Assembly: GCA_964614095.1 (NCBI GenBank)
Contig: CAZTJO010000001.1
Span: 62,001 to 126,000, forward strand
Length of the DNA: 64,000 nucleotides
Reading direction: 5' to 3'
Source: CAZWKX01 sp964614095
Lineage (GTDB): Bacteria > Actinomycetota > Acidimicrobiia > Spongiisociales > UBA11373
A program made the translations under genes and the position numbers. This document shows positions 22,758-32,799 of the stretch, one piece after another. Position 1 is the stretch's first letter, and the number at the start of each line of letters is the position of its first letter. The notes under the pieces are model-generated. The model saw only the letters and a program-made list of their open reading frames with translations, did no database searches and was not told where the DNA came from.

Positions 22758-24019
22758 CAGACCTCTGTTCCTGCGGGGATCACCTCGCCGCGAGCCACAA
22801 CGATGACTCCGTCTCGAATGAACCAGCCCGCACCGTCGGCTTCCCATACCCCGTCCTTGTTGACGAGGCGGCAGCCGTCCCCGACGCGGGAGTTCTTATC
22901 GACGATAGCGTTGCGGACGCAGCAATCGTGGCCGATGCCCTGCCCCGGCAGGCCCGGCGGAGGAGCGTACTCAAACTCGTCCGCCCCCATGATCACGGTG
23001 CTCTCGATCTCAGAGCCCGAGCGCACCACACCCCGAATCCCGATAATCGATCTGGTCAGACGAGAACCCTCCACCACGGAGCCGTCGGAGAGGATCGACT
23101 CGAAGACCTGGCAATCGGTCACCTTGCTCCCGGGAAGGAAGCGGGGCCTCGTGTAGATGGGGAAATCGGGGTCGTAGAGGTCGAGCGCGGGCACCTGGCG
23201 AGTCAGTTCGAGGCTGGCCTCGTGGAACGACCTGATGGTCCCGATATCCCTCCAGTAGCCACGGTGGGCGTATCCGTACACGGAGAGATTCGTAACCGCC
23301 TGTGGAATGAGATCCCCGCCGAAGTCGTCCCCCTTGTACTCATCCAGCAGGCGCACCAGGATCTCGGTTCTGAAGACGTACATCCCCATGCTGGCAAGCA
23401 GCGCACCGGGATCAGCGTCGATTCCGGTGGCATCGATGGTGTCGCTGTCCAGGGCAAGATGGGACATGGCCTCATCGGTCTGGGGCTTCTCGACAAACTC
23501 GACGAGCCGGCCATCACGACCGAGGCGCATGATGCCCAGGCCTCCAGCCGCCTCGGCGCTCACCGGCTTGAGCGCGATGCTGATATCGGCCTCACGTTTT
23601 CGGTGTTGCTCGACGAATCCCGCCAGGTCCATGAGATAGAGCTGGTCACCCGAGAGGATGATGATCTCGGCGGGCCCCATGTCGACAAGCCGGTGAATGT
23701 TCTGGCGAACGGCATCGGCCGTGCCCTGGTACCAATCCCGGTTCTCCAGGCTCTGCTCTGCGGCGAGGATGTTCACGAAGCCTCGCGAGAACATGTCGAA
23801 TCGATAGGTCTGGGCGATATGTCGGTGCAGGCTGGCGCTGTTGAACTGGGTGAGCACAAAGATGCGGTCGACGCCGGCATGCAGACTGTTGCTGATCGGA
23901 ACGTCGATGAGCCGGAACTTGCCCGCCACGGGAACGGCGGGTTTGGCCCGATCCCGGGTCAGGGGCCACAGCCGTGACCCCCGGCCTCCGCCGAGGATGG
24001 CCGTCACCACGTTTCGCAT
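22757..24019 (-). CDS. glgC: Glucose-1-phosphate adenylyltransferase
   Basis: Makes ADP-glucose from ATP and glucose-1-phosphate, the committed and allosterically controlled step of bacterial glycogen synthesis. The 420 residues match GlgC: ILGGGRGSRLWPLTRDRAKPA at the N-terminus, KFRLIDVPISN, the YQGTADAVRQN substrate loop, and the YWRDIGTI motif before the left-handed beta-helix domain. It is followed directly by glgA, giving a two-gene glycogen operon divergent from the penicillin-acylase gene. Confidence 0.95.
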   Translation of the reverse strand: MRNVVTAILGGGRGSRLWPLTRDRAKPAVPVAGKFRLIDVPISNSLHAGVDRIFVLTQFNSASLHRHIAQTYRFDMFSRGFVNILAAEQSLENRDWYQGTADAVRQNIHRLVDMGPAEIIILSGDQLYLMDLAGFVEQHRKREADISIALKPVSAEAAGGLGIMRLGRDGRLVEFVEKPQTDEAMSHLALDSDTIDATGIDADPGALLASMGMYVFRTEILVRLLDEYKGDDFGGDLIPQAVTNLSVYGYAHRGYWRDIGTIRSFHEASLELTRQVPALDLYDPDFPIYTRPRFLPGSKVTDCQVFESILSDGSVVEGSRLTRSIIGIRGVVRSGSEIESTVIMGADEFEYAPPPGLPGQGIGHDCCVRNAIVDKNSRVGDGCRLVNKDGVWEADGAGWFIRDGVIVVARGEVIPAGTEV

Positions 24020-24095
24020 CCGTCTCCCTCCAGGACACCGGACCGTGCGCTCACCCTACTCCGGGCGACGGCTGTACCCGATAGCATCTGCGCTC

Positions 24096-26426
24096 ATGAA
24101 CTTGACCAAGCTTGCGCTGCGTTTGTTGGGAAAACGACTTCCCGTCACCTCGGGCCGGATTGAGGTGGAAGGCGTCTCCCAGCACGTCGTCATCCATCGT
24201 GATCGATTTGGAATCCCCCATATCGAGGCAAAGACCGACGCCGACGCCTGGTATGCCTTGGGTTTCTGTCATGGCCAAGACCGGCCATTCCAGATTGAGA
24301 CTCGGCTGCGGGTAGTGCGCGGGACCCTCGCCGAGCTCATCGGAGCCGACGGGCTCGCCATTGACAGGCTGATGCGTCGCATCGGCTTCCGGCACCACGG
24401 CGAGCAGCTCGTCGCCGCCCTGGGGGACCGTCACCGGCCCTTGGCCGAGGCATACGCCGCCGGGGTCACCGCCGGCGCCACCAGCGGCCTCTCCCGGCGC
24501 CCGCACCCCTTTGCTCTGCTCCGCTCCCGTCCCAGCCGGTACGAGGCAGCCGACACCCTCGGCTTCCTCTGCCTGCAAGCCTTTCTGCTCGCGGCCAACT
24601 GGGATGTGGAGCTGGCCCGCCTCCAGATACTCGTTGCCGATGGACCGGACGCGGTCGAGGCTCTGGATCCGGTGTACCCCGAGTGGCTGCCCGTGTGCGA
24701 TCGGCCCGGCGAAGCCGCCGGTGCGGCCGCCTCCCGTCTCTCCGACGACCTGGCCCGGCTGGCTGCCACCATCGGCGTCACCGGAGCGTCCAACAATTGG
24801 GCGCTTGCCCCATCTCGCACCGCCACGGGACGTCCCATACTCGCCAACGACCCTCATCTCGCTCCTCTCCTGCCGCCTCATTGGTACCTCATGCACCTGG
24901 AAACCCCGGACTGGTCGCTGGCCGGCGCATCGCTGGCCGGCACCCCGGCGGTGGCCGCCGGGCACAACGGCCACGCCGCCTGGGGCATCACCGCCGCCTT
25001 GACCGACACGACCGATCTGTTCCTGGAGGAAATTGGACCCGATGGCCGCAGTGTGCGGCGTGGGGACGAGTTTGTGCCGTGTGAAGTGCGAAGCGAGACG
25101 ATCCCGGTCAAGGGGCAACGATCCGAGCAACTCGATGTGCTCGTCACCGACCGGGGGCCCATCGTCGGGCCCGCCCTGGAAGGTGGCTTCGAGGCGCTGT
25201 CAATGGCCGCCACCTGGCTGCAACCGCGTTCCCTGGGCGCCATCTTTGAGCTGGGACGAGCCCGTTCGTTCTCCGATCTGCGTAGTGCCTTCTCCGATTG
25301 GGCCGCTCTTCCCGTCAATTTCGCCTTCGCTGAGGCCGGGGGCACGATCGGGATCCAGGTCGTCGGCAACCTCCCGGTCCGGTGCCGTGGGATAGGCGCG
25401 GTACCCCTTCCCGCCGCCGATCCACAGAACTGCTGGGAAGATGATCTACTGCCCTTCGATGAGCTGCCGTCCGTGACTGATCCCGAGGTGGGTTTTGTCG
25501 TTACCGCCAACAACCTCCCCTCGACCTCCGCAGCCCATCTCGGATACGACTTCCTCGACGGGTATCGGGCCGCCCGCATCTGCGAGACACTCGACGCGCG
25601 CCATGACTGGGACCTGCCCTCCACCCTGCGCCTGCAGATGGACCGGCACTCGATCCCGTGGAGGGAACTGCGCCCCACCGTTCTCGCTTCGCTCGAAGGA
25701 GATGCCGAGCTGGGTACCGCCCTCGGCCTTCTCTCAGATTGGGACGGTGAGATCGAGTCGGGCTCGGCGGCAGCATCTCTCTTCGAGTTCTTCGCCGCCG
25801 AGATGACGTGCGCCGTTGCCGAGGCCAAGGCGCCGCACAGCGCCAAATGGGCTCTTGGTGAGGGCTTCACCCCACTCGTGCCGCTGAATGCCTTCCTCGT
25901 ACGCCGCGTCTCCCATCTGGTCCGGCTGCTCAAGCAGCAGCCGCCCGGCTGGTTCGCCGAGGGATGGGAGGCCGCCATTCGCCGGGCGATGCAGAACGCA
26001 GTGCGGCGGCTCACCAACACCTACGGACCCGACCCCGAGGGTTGGGCCTGGGGAAAGATCCGACCCCTCACCTTCACCCACCCGCTCGGGGCGCGCTGGC
26101 CCCTGAACAAGGTCTTCAATCTGGGCCCCCTTGCACATGGGGGTGACGCCAACACCGTGAATCCGGCACCCGTCGATCCTCGGCGGCCGACGGGTAATCC
26201 CGATTTTGCCGTGGCCTCGCTGCGTATGGTGATCGATGTCGGCAAGTGGGATCTCAGCCGGTTCGTGCTGCCCGGTGGGCAATCCGGCAACCCCTTCTCT
26301 CCCCACTACTCGGATCAACTGCGGCTGTGGCAGCTGGGCGATGCGCTGCCCATCCCGTGGTCGAAACAGGCGGTGCAGAGGGCCACTTGGTCCACACTTG
26401 TGCTCGAACCCGGTGCCCCTGCCTAA
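24096..26426 (+). CDS. Penicillin acylase (S45) family Ntn-hydrolase
   Basis: A 776-residue Ntn-hydrolase proenzyme. The alpha part carries RDRFGIPHIEAKTDADAWYALGF (ending with HGQDRPFQIE), typical of the family. The autocleavage site and nucleophile lie at GASNNWAL near residue 230, giving a new N-terminal Ser on the beta chain. Family members hydrolyse amides such as beta-lactam side chains or acyl-homoserine lactones; the substrate here is unknown. No convincing signal peptide is seen, although many relatives are exported. TAGCAT at 24082-24087, 8 nt before the ATG, supports this start. Confidence 0.88.
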   Translation: MNLTKLALRLLGKRLPVTSGRIEVEGVSQHVVIHRDRFGIPHIEAKTDADAWYALGFCHGQDRPFQIETRLRVVRGTLAELIGADGLAIDRLMRRIGFRHHGEQLVAALGDRHRPLAEAYAAGVTAGATSGLSRRPHPFALLRSRPSRYEAADTLGFLCLQAFLLAANWDVELARLQILVADGPDAVEALDPVYPEWLPVCDRPGEAAGAAASRLSDDLARLAATIGVTGASNNWALAPSRTATGRPILANDPHLAPLLPPHWYLMHLETPDWSLAGASLAGTPAVAAGHNGHAAWGITAALTDTTDLFLEEIGPDGRSVRRGDEFVPCEVRSETIPVKGQRSEQLDVLVTDRGPIVGPALEGGFEALSMAATWLQPRSLGAIFELGRARSFSDLRSAFSDWAALPVNFAFAEAGGTIGIQVVGNLPVRCRGIGAVPLPAADPQNCWEDDLLPFDELPSVTDPEVGFVVTANNLPSTSAAHLGYDFLDGYRAARICETLDARHDWDLPSTLRLQMDRHSIPWRELRPTVLASLEGDAELGTALGLLSDWDGEIESGSAAASLFEFFAAEMTCAVAEAKAPHSAKWALGEGFTPLVPLNAFLVRRVSHLVRLLKQQPPGWFAEGWEAAIRRAMQNAVRRLTNTYGPDPEGWAWGKIRPLTFTHPLGARWPLNKVFNLGPLAHGGDANTVNPAPVDPRRPTGNPDFAVASLRMVIDVGKWDLSRFVLPGGQSGNPFSPHYSDQLRLWQLGDALPIPWSKQAVQRATWSTLVLEPGAPA

Positions 26427-26454
26427 TCCCACGCACGGCTACCCTTCACCCGCC

Positions 26455-27528
26455 ATGAAACGCCTCCCCATAGTCCTGCTGATCGCGCTCGCCGTCATCT
26501 TTGCTGCCTGCTCCGGCGACGATGCCGCCAAGACGCTGGCGGCGGAATCACCGGTCACGGCATCGTCGAGCACGTCGACATCAACGAGCTCGACGTCCAC
26601 GACGACCACAACCATGGACAAGGGGATCCCATCACCCATCAACGGGCTCCTGGTTTACGACCCCAGCCTGCTGGATCGGCGGGTCATCGCAGTCAAGATC
26701 GACAACCACCCCGCGGCGCGGCCGCAGTCGGGGCTCCAAGAGGCCGATGCCGTCATCGAGTACCTGGCCGAAGGGGGCATTGGACGGTTTGTCGCCCTCT
26801 TCCACCACAGCGACAGCGAATACCTGGGTCCGGTGCGTTCGATCCGTCCCACCGACTTCACAATTCTTGCCCGCCTCGATGCCACCCTGGTGGTCTCTGG
26901 CGGCCAGCAGTGGGTGCAGAACCTCACTGCGGCCAACGGAGTGAGTTATATGGGCGAAGGGATCAGCGGGCTCTTCCGTGTCTCGCTGGACCGCACCTGG
27001 GAGCACACTCTCTACGCCAACACCACCGTTCTGCGCGAGAACGCAGATGCCTACGGGTTCGATGATGGACTCGCCGGTGCTCTGTACGGCATCGAAGAAT
27101 GGGAGGCGCTGCCCGAAGAGCCCGTGGAGAGGGTCAGCCTCGATTGGGCTCCGTATAACACCGTCACCTGGGTCTACGAGGACGGGAGCTACAAGCGCTT
27201 CGAGGGCGTCCACGCCCTCGAGTGGATAGACGTTGACGGCAATCGGGGACAGCTCGCCTTCGACGTCCTGATCATCATCGAAGGCAACCAGTACTTTTAC
27301 TATCCGCCCCCAGGTGATACGACACGGGCGCTGCCGGCGATAGAGACCACCGGATCCGGCAACGTCTACATCCTCAGTGAGGGCCGTATGCTGCGCGGGA
27401 CCTGGCAACGGGGCAGCATCACCGGCTACTTCAGCTTCTACGACCTCGACGGGAACGAGGTCGCCGTGCCACCGGGTGTCCCGTGGATCTCGTTCTTCCC
27501 TGCGGGCCGCTCCATCAGCTTCTCCTAG
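26455..27528 (+). CDS. DUF3048 lipoprotein, copy 1 (YerB-like)
   Basis: A 357-residue lipoprotein: signal peptide with lipobox IFAACS (Cys about residue 20), a Ser/Thr-rich linker (about 38-58), then the DUF3048 region starting at SPINGLLVYDPSLLDRRVIAVKIDNHP. It has the family signature GPVRSIRPTD and ends GVPWISFFP. Function is unknown; Bacillus YerB belongs here. TACCCT at 26440-26445, 9 nt before the ATG, fits a leaderless start. It is 68 bp ahead of a paralogue. Confidence 0.85.
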   Translation: MKRLPIVLLIALAVIFAACSGDDAAKTLAAESPVTASSSTSTSTSSTSTTTTTMDKGIPSPINGLLVYDPSLLDRRVIAVKIDNHPAARPQSGLQEADAVIEYLAEGGIGRFVALFHHSDSEYLGPVRSIRPTDFTILARLDATLVVSGGQQWVQNLTAANGVSYMGEGISGLFRVSLDRTWEHTLYANTTVLRENADAYGFDDGLAGALYGIEEWEALPEEPVERVSLDWAPYNTVTWVYEDGSYKRFEGVHALEWIDVDGNRGQLAFDVLIIIEGNQYFYYPPPGDTTRALPAIETTGSGNVYILSEGRMLRGTWQRGSITGYFSFYDLDGNEVAVPPGVPWISFFPAGRSISFS

Positions 27529-27595
27529 TCGTTCCGCTCATGCAGCCACCACCTCCCTTCCAGCACAAGCCAGGACATGGCTACGCTGTGCGGCC

Positions 27596-28768
27596 ATGAG
27601 ACGGTCTTTTCTTGTGCTTGCGGCGGCGACGGTTGTGATCGCCGTCGCCGTGATCGTGCTGGTGCCCGCAGGCGGCGATGAGCCGGCCACCACCACCGTC
27701 AACAACATCGCCGGCCCATCCACTACAGGTGGCCCCACCATCTCAACGAGCACAACTTCGAACTCCACATCAACCACCGCCGTGCCGGGACCTCCCTCAC
27801 CGCTCAACGGGCTACCGGTGGCCGACCCAGACCTGCTCGATCGCCGTGTGGTGGCGGTGAAAATCGACAACTACCCCTCGGCGCCCCGGCCCCAATCGGG
27901 ACTGCAGGACGCCGACGCCGTTTTTGAATACCTCGTCTACGGCGACTCCACTCGCCTTCTGGTCCTCTTCCACCACAGCGACAGCGAATGTCTGGGTCCA
28001 ATTCGGTCGATCCGGCCCACCGACTCCGCCCTCCTTGCCCGCATCGCGCCGGTGATCTTCATCTCCGGAGGCCAGGCCTACATCCGTTCGCTGTCTTGGG
28101 ACCGTGGCGTCGGCATCCTCAACTACGAGCGGTACGGATACTGGATCATCAACGCCCCCGGCCCACACGAGTTCACCAAATACAGCACCACGTCCGGCAT
28201 GCGTCAGGCCGCCGACGATTACGGCTACGCCGACGAATTCTCCGGATGGCTCTACGAGATCGCCGAGTGGGACGATCTGCCCGAGAAGAGCGCCACCAAT
28301 ATCTCTCTCGAGTGGTCCAACTCATACACCGCCGGCTGGGTCTACGAGGACGGCGTCTACAAACGATATGCCAACGGCGACCCCGACTTGTGGATCGACC
28401 AGGAGGGCCTCGACAGGTGGATCCTGGCAGAGGACTACGGAGAATCACTGAATTCGGTGGCCGCCGAGATCATCGAGGAAGGCCATGGGGCCCAGCTGGC
28501 CCACGACGTCCTGGTGGTCATGCTGGGGCACCAGGGCTATGCCTTTCCACCGGAGGGCGTCGACGGTTCGCCGGTCCCGCAGTTCTACACCACCGGATCC
28601 GGCGACCTGCTCATCTTCTATCAGGGCCGCGTGCTCGAAGGCACCTGGGAACGCAACCTCATGACCGACGAGTTCCTCCTGCTCGACAATGAGGGGAATC
28701 CGGTGACCGTCCCGCCCGGCCTTCCCTGGATCTCGTTGTTCCCCGATACCTACTCCATCACCTACTGA
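27596..28768 (+). CDS. DUF3048 membrane-anchored protein, copy 2
   Basis: A 390-residue paralogue of the preceding gene, sharing PLNGLPVADPDLLDRRVVAVKIDN, PRQSGLQ-type and LGPIRSIRPTD blocks and the GLPWISLFP ending. Unlike copy 1 it has no lipobox Cys: residues 5-24 form an uncleaved-looking anchor (FLVLAAATVVIAVAVIVLVP), then a Thr/Ser linker. It also has an extra insertion around residues 275-300. TACGCT at 27582-27587, 8 nt before the ATG, indicates its own promoter, so the pair need not be one operon. Confidence 0.85.
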   Translation: MRRSFLVLAAATVVIAVAVIVLVPAGGDEPATTTVNNIAGPSTTGGPTISTSTTSNSTSTTAVPGPPSPLNGLPVADPDLLDRRVVAVKIDNYPSAPRPQSGLQDADAVFEYLVYGDSTRLLVLFHHSDSECLGPIRSIRPTDSALLARIAPVIFISGGQAYIRSLSWDRGVGILNYERYGYWIINAPGPHEFTKYSTTSGMRQAADDYGYADEFSGWLYEIAEWDDLPEKSATNISLEWSNSYTAGWVYEDGVYKRYANGDPDLWIDQEGLDRWILAEDYGESLNSVAAEIIEEGHGAQLAHDVLVVMLGHQGYAFPPEGVDGSPVPQFYTTGSGDLLIFYQGRVLEGTWERNLMTDEFLLLDNEGNPVTVPPGLPWISLFPDTYSITY

Positions 28769-28957
28769 GCGCAAGCGGAGGGGACAGACGGGCTCCACGT
28801 CTGCGGCGCTCATCCCACACCGACACCCCAATCGTGCACTACGAGTTGCCTCGAGCGCACCCATACAATGCGCTGGCCAGCCAACGGAGGACCACTACGG
28901 CGTCACCCGGCAGATGCCACTGCCGTTTTCTCACACCGACGGGGAGATGATCGACGC

Positions 28958-30838
28958 GTGCCCGCGAAGACCCCAATCTCCGAGCCGAGCCAATCCGCCG
29001 GGGAGAACGAGAAGGCCGAGAACATCGATCACGTCCGGATCCGGTTTGCCGGGGACTCCGGCGATGGCATGCAGCTGGTTGGAGCCCGATTCACGGAGGC
29101 ATCGGCCATCTTCGGCAACGACGTAGCCACACTTCCCAGCTTCCCGGCCGAGATTCGGGCCCCGGCGGGCTCCCTATCGGGAGTGTCCTCGTTCCAGATC
29201 CACATTGCCGACCGTGACATCCTCACCCCCGGCGACAATCCCGACGTCCTCGTCGCCATGAACCCGGCCGCGCTCAAGGCCAACCTCGCTGATCTGGCAC
29301 CGGCCGGCATGCTTGTCCTCAACTCCGATGCTTTCACCGAGCGCAACCTGACCAAGGCGGAGTACACAGAGAACCCCCTCGAGGATGGCTCCCTCAATGG
29401 GTACCAGATCGTCAAGGTGCCCATGGAGCAGCTGACTCGGGACGCAGTCAAGGACACCGGCATTTCCGGCCGCAGCGTGCTGCGTTCCAAGAACTTCTTC
29501 GCTCTCGGCCTGCTGGCCTGGATGTTCAGCCGTCCGCTGCAACCCACGCTCGGATGGATCGCCAACAGATTCGCCAAGGACCTGGCAACAAAAGAAGCCA
29601 ACACCCTCGCCCTCCGGGCCGGCTACAACTTCGGCATCGTCACCCAGCTGTTCCGGCACACATTCCAGGTGAAGCCCGCCAAACTCCCCAGCGGCGAGTA
29701 CACCAACGTGACCGGGAGCCAGGCGCTCTCCTGGGGTCTGATAGCCGGCGCCGAAGCGGCCCATCTGCCCCTGTTCTACGCCTCCTACCCCATCACACCG
29801 GCATCCGAGCTGCTTCACGAGCTGGTGCGTCACCAGCGTTTTGGGTTGAGGACCTTCCAGGCCGAAGATGAGATCGCCGCCGCCGGTGCCGCGCTGGGAG
29901 CATCCTTCGCCGGCCATCTCGGCGTCACCGGCACCAGCGGCCCCGGGCTTGCCCTCAAATCGGAGACGATCGGCCTCGCCGTCATGACTGAGCTGCCCCT
30001 CGTCATCGTCGATGTACAGCGAGGCGGCCCGTCCACCGGGCTGCCCACCAAAACCGAGCAAGCCGATCTGCTCATGGCCATGTACGGCCGCCACGGTGAG
30101 GCGCCGCTGCCCGTCTTGGCGGCACCCTCCCCCGCAGGCGCCTTCGATGCCGCCCTTGAGGCGGTGCGTATCGCCGTCAAGTACATGACACCGGTAATCC
30201 TGCTGTCCGACGGCTACATCGCCAACAGCGCCGAGCCGTGGCGGCTGCCCGACCTGGCGAGTCTCCCCGGCTTCCCAGCCCGGTTCGCCACCCAGCCCAA
30301 CTCCGACGGCCGGTTCCTGCCCTACCTGCGCGACCCGGAGACCCTGGCCCGTCCCTGGGCCCTCCCCGGCACCCCCGGCCTCGAACACCGCGTTGGAGGC
30401 CTGGAGAAAGAAGATCTCACCGGCAACGTCTCCTACGACCCGCTCAACCACGAGAAGATGGTGCGGCTACGCGAGTCGAAAATCGCCGCCATTGCCGACG
30501 ACATCCCGGAGGCGGTGCCCGACGACGATGGAGCAGAACTGCTCTTGCTCGGCTGGGGCTCCACTTTCCCCGCCACCACCGCCGCCATGCGTGAGGTGCG
30601 CGAGACCGGGAAAAAGGTGGCACGGCTCCATCTGCGCCACCTGAATCCGTTTCCGCGCAACCTGGGTGAAGTGCTGAGCCGGTACCCAAAGATCCTGGTG
30701 CCGGAGCTGAATCGGGGGCACCTGCTCCGCTTGATCAGGGCCGAGTTCCTCGTCGACGCCGTCGGATTGTCGAAGGTGACGGGACAGCCGTTCAGATCCG
30801 CCGAGATCGCGGACAAGGTCCAGGAGATGCTCTCATGA
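28958..30838 (+). CDS. korA: 2-oxoacid:ferredoxin oxidoreductase, fused gamma-alpha subunit
   Basis: A 626-residue subunit with the gamma domain first (residues about 30-210, RIRFAGDSGDGMQLVGARFTEA) and the alpha domain after (about 240-620, FYASYPITPASELLHEL and TSGPGLALKSE). With KorB it oxidatively decarboxylates 2-oxoglutarate to succinyl-CoA using ferredoxin, the route used in mycobacteria-type TCA cycles. A pyruvate or branched-chain enzyme is the alternative. I chose the GTG with GGGGAG upstream; the frame from 28868 would add residues without family similarity. A -10-like TACAAT lies at 28864-28869. Confidence 0.9.
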   Translation: MPAKTPISEPSQSAGENEKAENIDHVRIRFAGDSGDGMQLVGARFTEASAIFGNDVATLPSFPAEIRAPAGSLSGVSSFQIHIADRDILTPGDNPDVLVAMNPAALKANLADLAPAGMLVLNSDAFTERNLTKAEYTENPLEDGSLNGYQIVKVPMEQLTRDAVKDTGISGRSVLRSKNFFALGLLAWMFSRPLQPTLGWIANRFAKDLATKEANTLALRAGYNFGIVTQLFRHTFQVKPAKLPSGEYTNVTGSQALSWGLIAGAEAAHLPLFYASYPITPASELLHELVRHQRFGLRTFQAEDEIAAAGAALGASFAGHLGVTGTSGPGLALKSETIGLAVMTELPLVIVDVQRGGPSTGLPTKTEQADLLMAMYGRHGEAPLPVLAAPSPAGAFDAALEAVRIAVKYMTPVILLSDGYIANSAEPWRLPDLASLPGFPARFATQPNSDGRFLPYLRDPETLARPWALPGTPGLEHRVGGLEKEDLTGNVSYDPLNHEKMVRLRESKIAAIADDIPEAVPDDDGAELLLLGWGSTFPATTAAMREVRETGKKVARLHLRHLNPFPRNLGEVLSRYPKILVPELNRGHLLRLIRAEFLVDAVGLSKVTGQPFRSAEIADKVQEMLS

Positions 30839-31857
30839 GCGAAGCCACAACTGCCGCCCGCTACACCCGAGCCGATTTCCAGAGCGGCCAAGAGGTCCGC
30901 TGGTGCCCGGGCTGCGGGGACTACACGCTCCTTGCTTCGATGCAGAGCTTCCTTGCCGACCTCGATCTCGACCGGGAGAAGCTCGTCTTCGTGTCCGGCA
31001 TCGGTTGCTCATCTCGCTTCCCGTACTACATGAACACCTACGGCCTGCACGGAATCCACGGACGAGCCCCGGCAATCGCCACCGGCATCGCCCTCGCCAA
31101 CCCGGAGCTCTCGGTCTGGGTGATCACCGGCGACGGCGACGGTCTCTCAATTGGTGGGAATCACCTGATCCATGTGCTGCGGAGAAATATCAACGTCAAG
31201 ATTCTCCTCTTCAACAACCAGATCTACGGCTTGACCAAGGGCCAGTACTCGCCCACCAGTGAGACTGGCAAACGTACCAAATCGAGCCCGAGGGGATCCT
31301 TGGCACATCCCTTCAATCCGGTGAGCCTTGCCATTGGGGCCGAGGCTCCGTTTGTGGCCAGGACCGTCGACATGGATCGGGAGCACACCTTGAAGATGCT
31401 GCAGCGGGCCTACGAACATCGGGGAGCCGCCTTCATCGAGATCTACCAGAACTGCAATGTCTTCAACGACAAAGCTTTTGCCGAACTCACGGGTCGCAGC
31501 GAACGAGTCGAGAACTGCATCAATCTTGAGCACGGCAAGCCGGTCACCTTTGGGAAGGACCACGGGCGCGGGGTGGTCATAGACGACGGAACCGCCCGAA
31601 TCGAGCAGATCGCGGAGGTCGGTGTCGAGGCCATACATGTGCACGATGAGCACGCGGCACGTCCCGACGCCGCCTTCGCCCTGAGCCGCCTGTCACACGG
31701 ACCGTACGGGCCAACCCCCATGGGGGTGTTCCGTGATGTGGAACGGCCCTCCTTCGGCGACGGCCTCGAAGAGCGGGTGCGTTCGGCTCGGGAAGAACAC
31801 GGGCCCGGCGACCTGAACGAGCTGGTTCGCCAGACCGGAACCTGGCTCGTCGAGTAG
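30835..31857 (+). CDS. korB: 2-oxoacid:ferredoxin oxidoreductase, beta subunit
   Basis: A 340-residue thiamine-diphosphate subunit. WCPGCGDY (residues 23-30) and GIGCSSRFPYY supply Cys that bind the Fe-S cluster in this family; GDGDGLSIGGNHLIH to LLFNNQIYGLTKGQYSPTS is the TPP-Mg site. The ATG overlaps the korA stop as ATGA, so the subunits are made in equal amounts. Together with aconitase (59942) it supports an oxygen-tolerant, ferredoxin-linked TCA step. Confidence 0.92.
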   Translation: MSEATTAARYTRADFQSGQEVRWCPGCGDYTLLASMQSFLADLDLDREKLVFVSGIGCSSRFPYYMNTYGLHGIHGRAPAIATGIALANPELSVWVITGDGDGLSIGGNHLIHVLRRNINVKILLFNNQIYGLTKGQYSPTSETGKRTKSSPRGSLAHPFNPVSLAIGAEAPFVARTVDMDREHTLKMLQRAYEHRGAAFIEIYQNCNVFNDKAFAELTGRSERVENCINLEHGKPVTFGKDHGRGVVIDDGTARIEQIAEVGVEAIHVHDEHAARPDAAFALSRLSHGPYGPTPMGVFRDVERPSFGDGLEERVRSAREEHGPGDLNELVRQTGTWLVE

Positions 31858-31946
31858 CACGGCCCACTGCCGCGCCACGCCGGATCTCCTCCTAACAGAT
31901 CGAGGCGGCACTCCCGGTAGCCTGGTCACGCCGATCGGAGGTAGCC

Positions 31947-32312
31947 GTGATCTCATTGTTCGTCGTGTTCAAGCGTCTGTTCCAAGCCGCGCGGCGAGGG
32001 TGGCGCGACCCCGCCTTCAGAGGTCTGCTCATCCTCGCCTTCACCATCCTGGTCGTCGGCATGTTCTTCTACCGACGGGTGGAGGGCTGGACTCTCCTCA
32101 ACTCCCTCTACTTCAGCGTGGTAACTCTCACCACGGTGGGGTACGGCGACCTATCTCCTCAGACCGGCGCCGGGCGGGCGTTCACCATTTTCTACGTACT
32201 GATCGGGCTTGGCATCATCATCGGCCTGGTCACCCAGCTCGCCTCGAAAGCGGTGGAAGCCCAGGCGGAACGGACCGAACAGCGCCAGAAGAAGCGCAAG
32301 ACGGGGGAATGA
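31947..32312 (+). CDS. Two-TM potassium channel protein
   Basis: A 121-residue minimal K+ channel subunit. TM1 is about residues 26-41, the pore loop ends in the selectivity filter TTVGYGD (62-68), and TM2 is about 77-98. A charged C-terminal helix (AQAERTEQRQKKRK) follows, but there is no RCK/TrkA-N domain, so gating is not evident. Four subunits would form the pore. The GTG start has CGGAGG six bases upstream. Confidence 0.9.
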   Translation: MISLFVVFKRLFQAARRGWRDPAFRGLLILAFTILVVGMFFYRRVEGWTLLNSLYFSVVTLTTVGYGDLSPQTGAGRAFTIFYVLIGLGIIIGLVTQLASKAVEAQAERTEQRQKKRKTGE

Positions 32313-32401
32313 CGCTGAGGGACCTCTCAGGCTCCTATGGATGGCCGCCGTTGAAATCCGCTAACGTCTGTGCTCGGACTGCGCGCTACGGAGTAGAACC
32401 T

Positions 32402-32698
32402 ATGGCCGCTTCCTTGTTGAGAACCTTCCCACGGCCTCCGTGGGAGGTATTCGATGTTGCCGTCCACTCCGCCCAGGAGTTGGGCCTCGACATCTCCATC
32501 GTCGACCGCAACTCTCGTCATCTCTTCTTCCGCGCCCCGCTCCGCCGCAAGCGCCCGCAACTCGCACTTTCGGTCACCGACACCGGCCTCGGGTCTGCGG
32601 CTCTCCACGTATCGTGGAACGGCGGCAAGGCCAGAGCTGCCGGCAGATGTGCGTCGCGGCTCTGCCGACAGGTGGAAACCACCTTCAGGTCTATCTAG
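32402..32698 (+). CDS. Small hypothetical protein
   Basis: A 98-residue reading frame I do not recognise. It starts MAASLLRTFPRPPWEVFDVAV and has a segment of alternating hydrophobic residues (LALSVTDTGLGSAALHVSW, about 53-71), suggesting a small alpha/beta fold. The C-terminus is basic with two Cys (RCASRLCRQ). No signal peptide or membrane helix is visible. Codon use has the strong third-position GC of neighbours, which argues for a real gene. It lies between the K+ channel and the converging Mca-like gene. Confidence 0.5.
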   Translation: MAASLLRTFPRPPWEVFDVAVHSAQELGLDISIVDRNSRHLFFRAPLRRKRPQLALSVTDTGLGSAALHVSWNGGKARAAGRCASRLCRQVETTFRSI

Positions 32699-32799
32699 CT
32701 CGACTCCGCCTCCCAGGCGAGCGGAGCGGTTCCGGATCTCCCCACCGACAGGCGTCTTCGAGAACAGGCTTCCCTGATCGCCGCGAGAGCGCCCTGCTC

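Noticed and set aside
28868..28957. N-terminal extension of korA
   Set aside because: Residues before the GTG at 28958 show no gamma-domain similarity, and the segment contains the likely -10 box.
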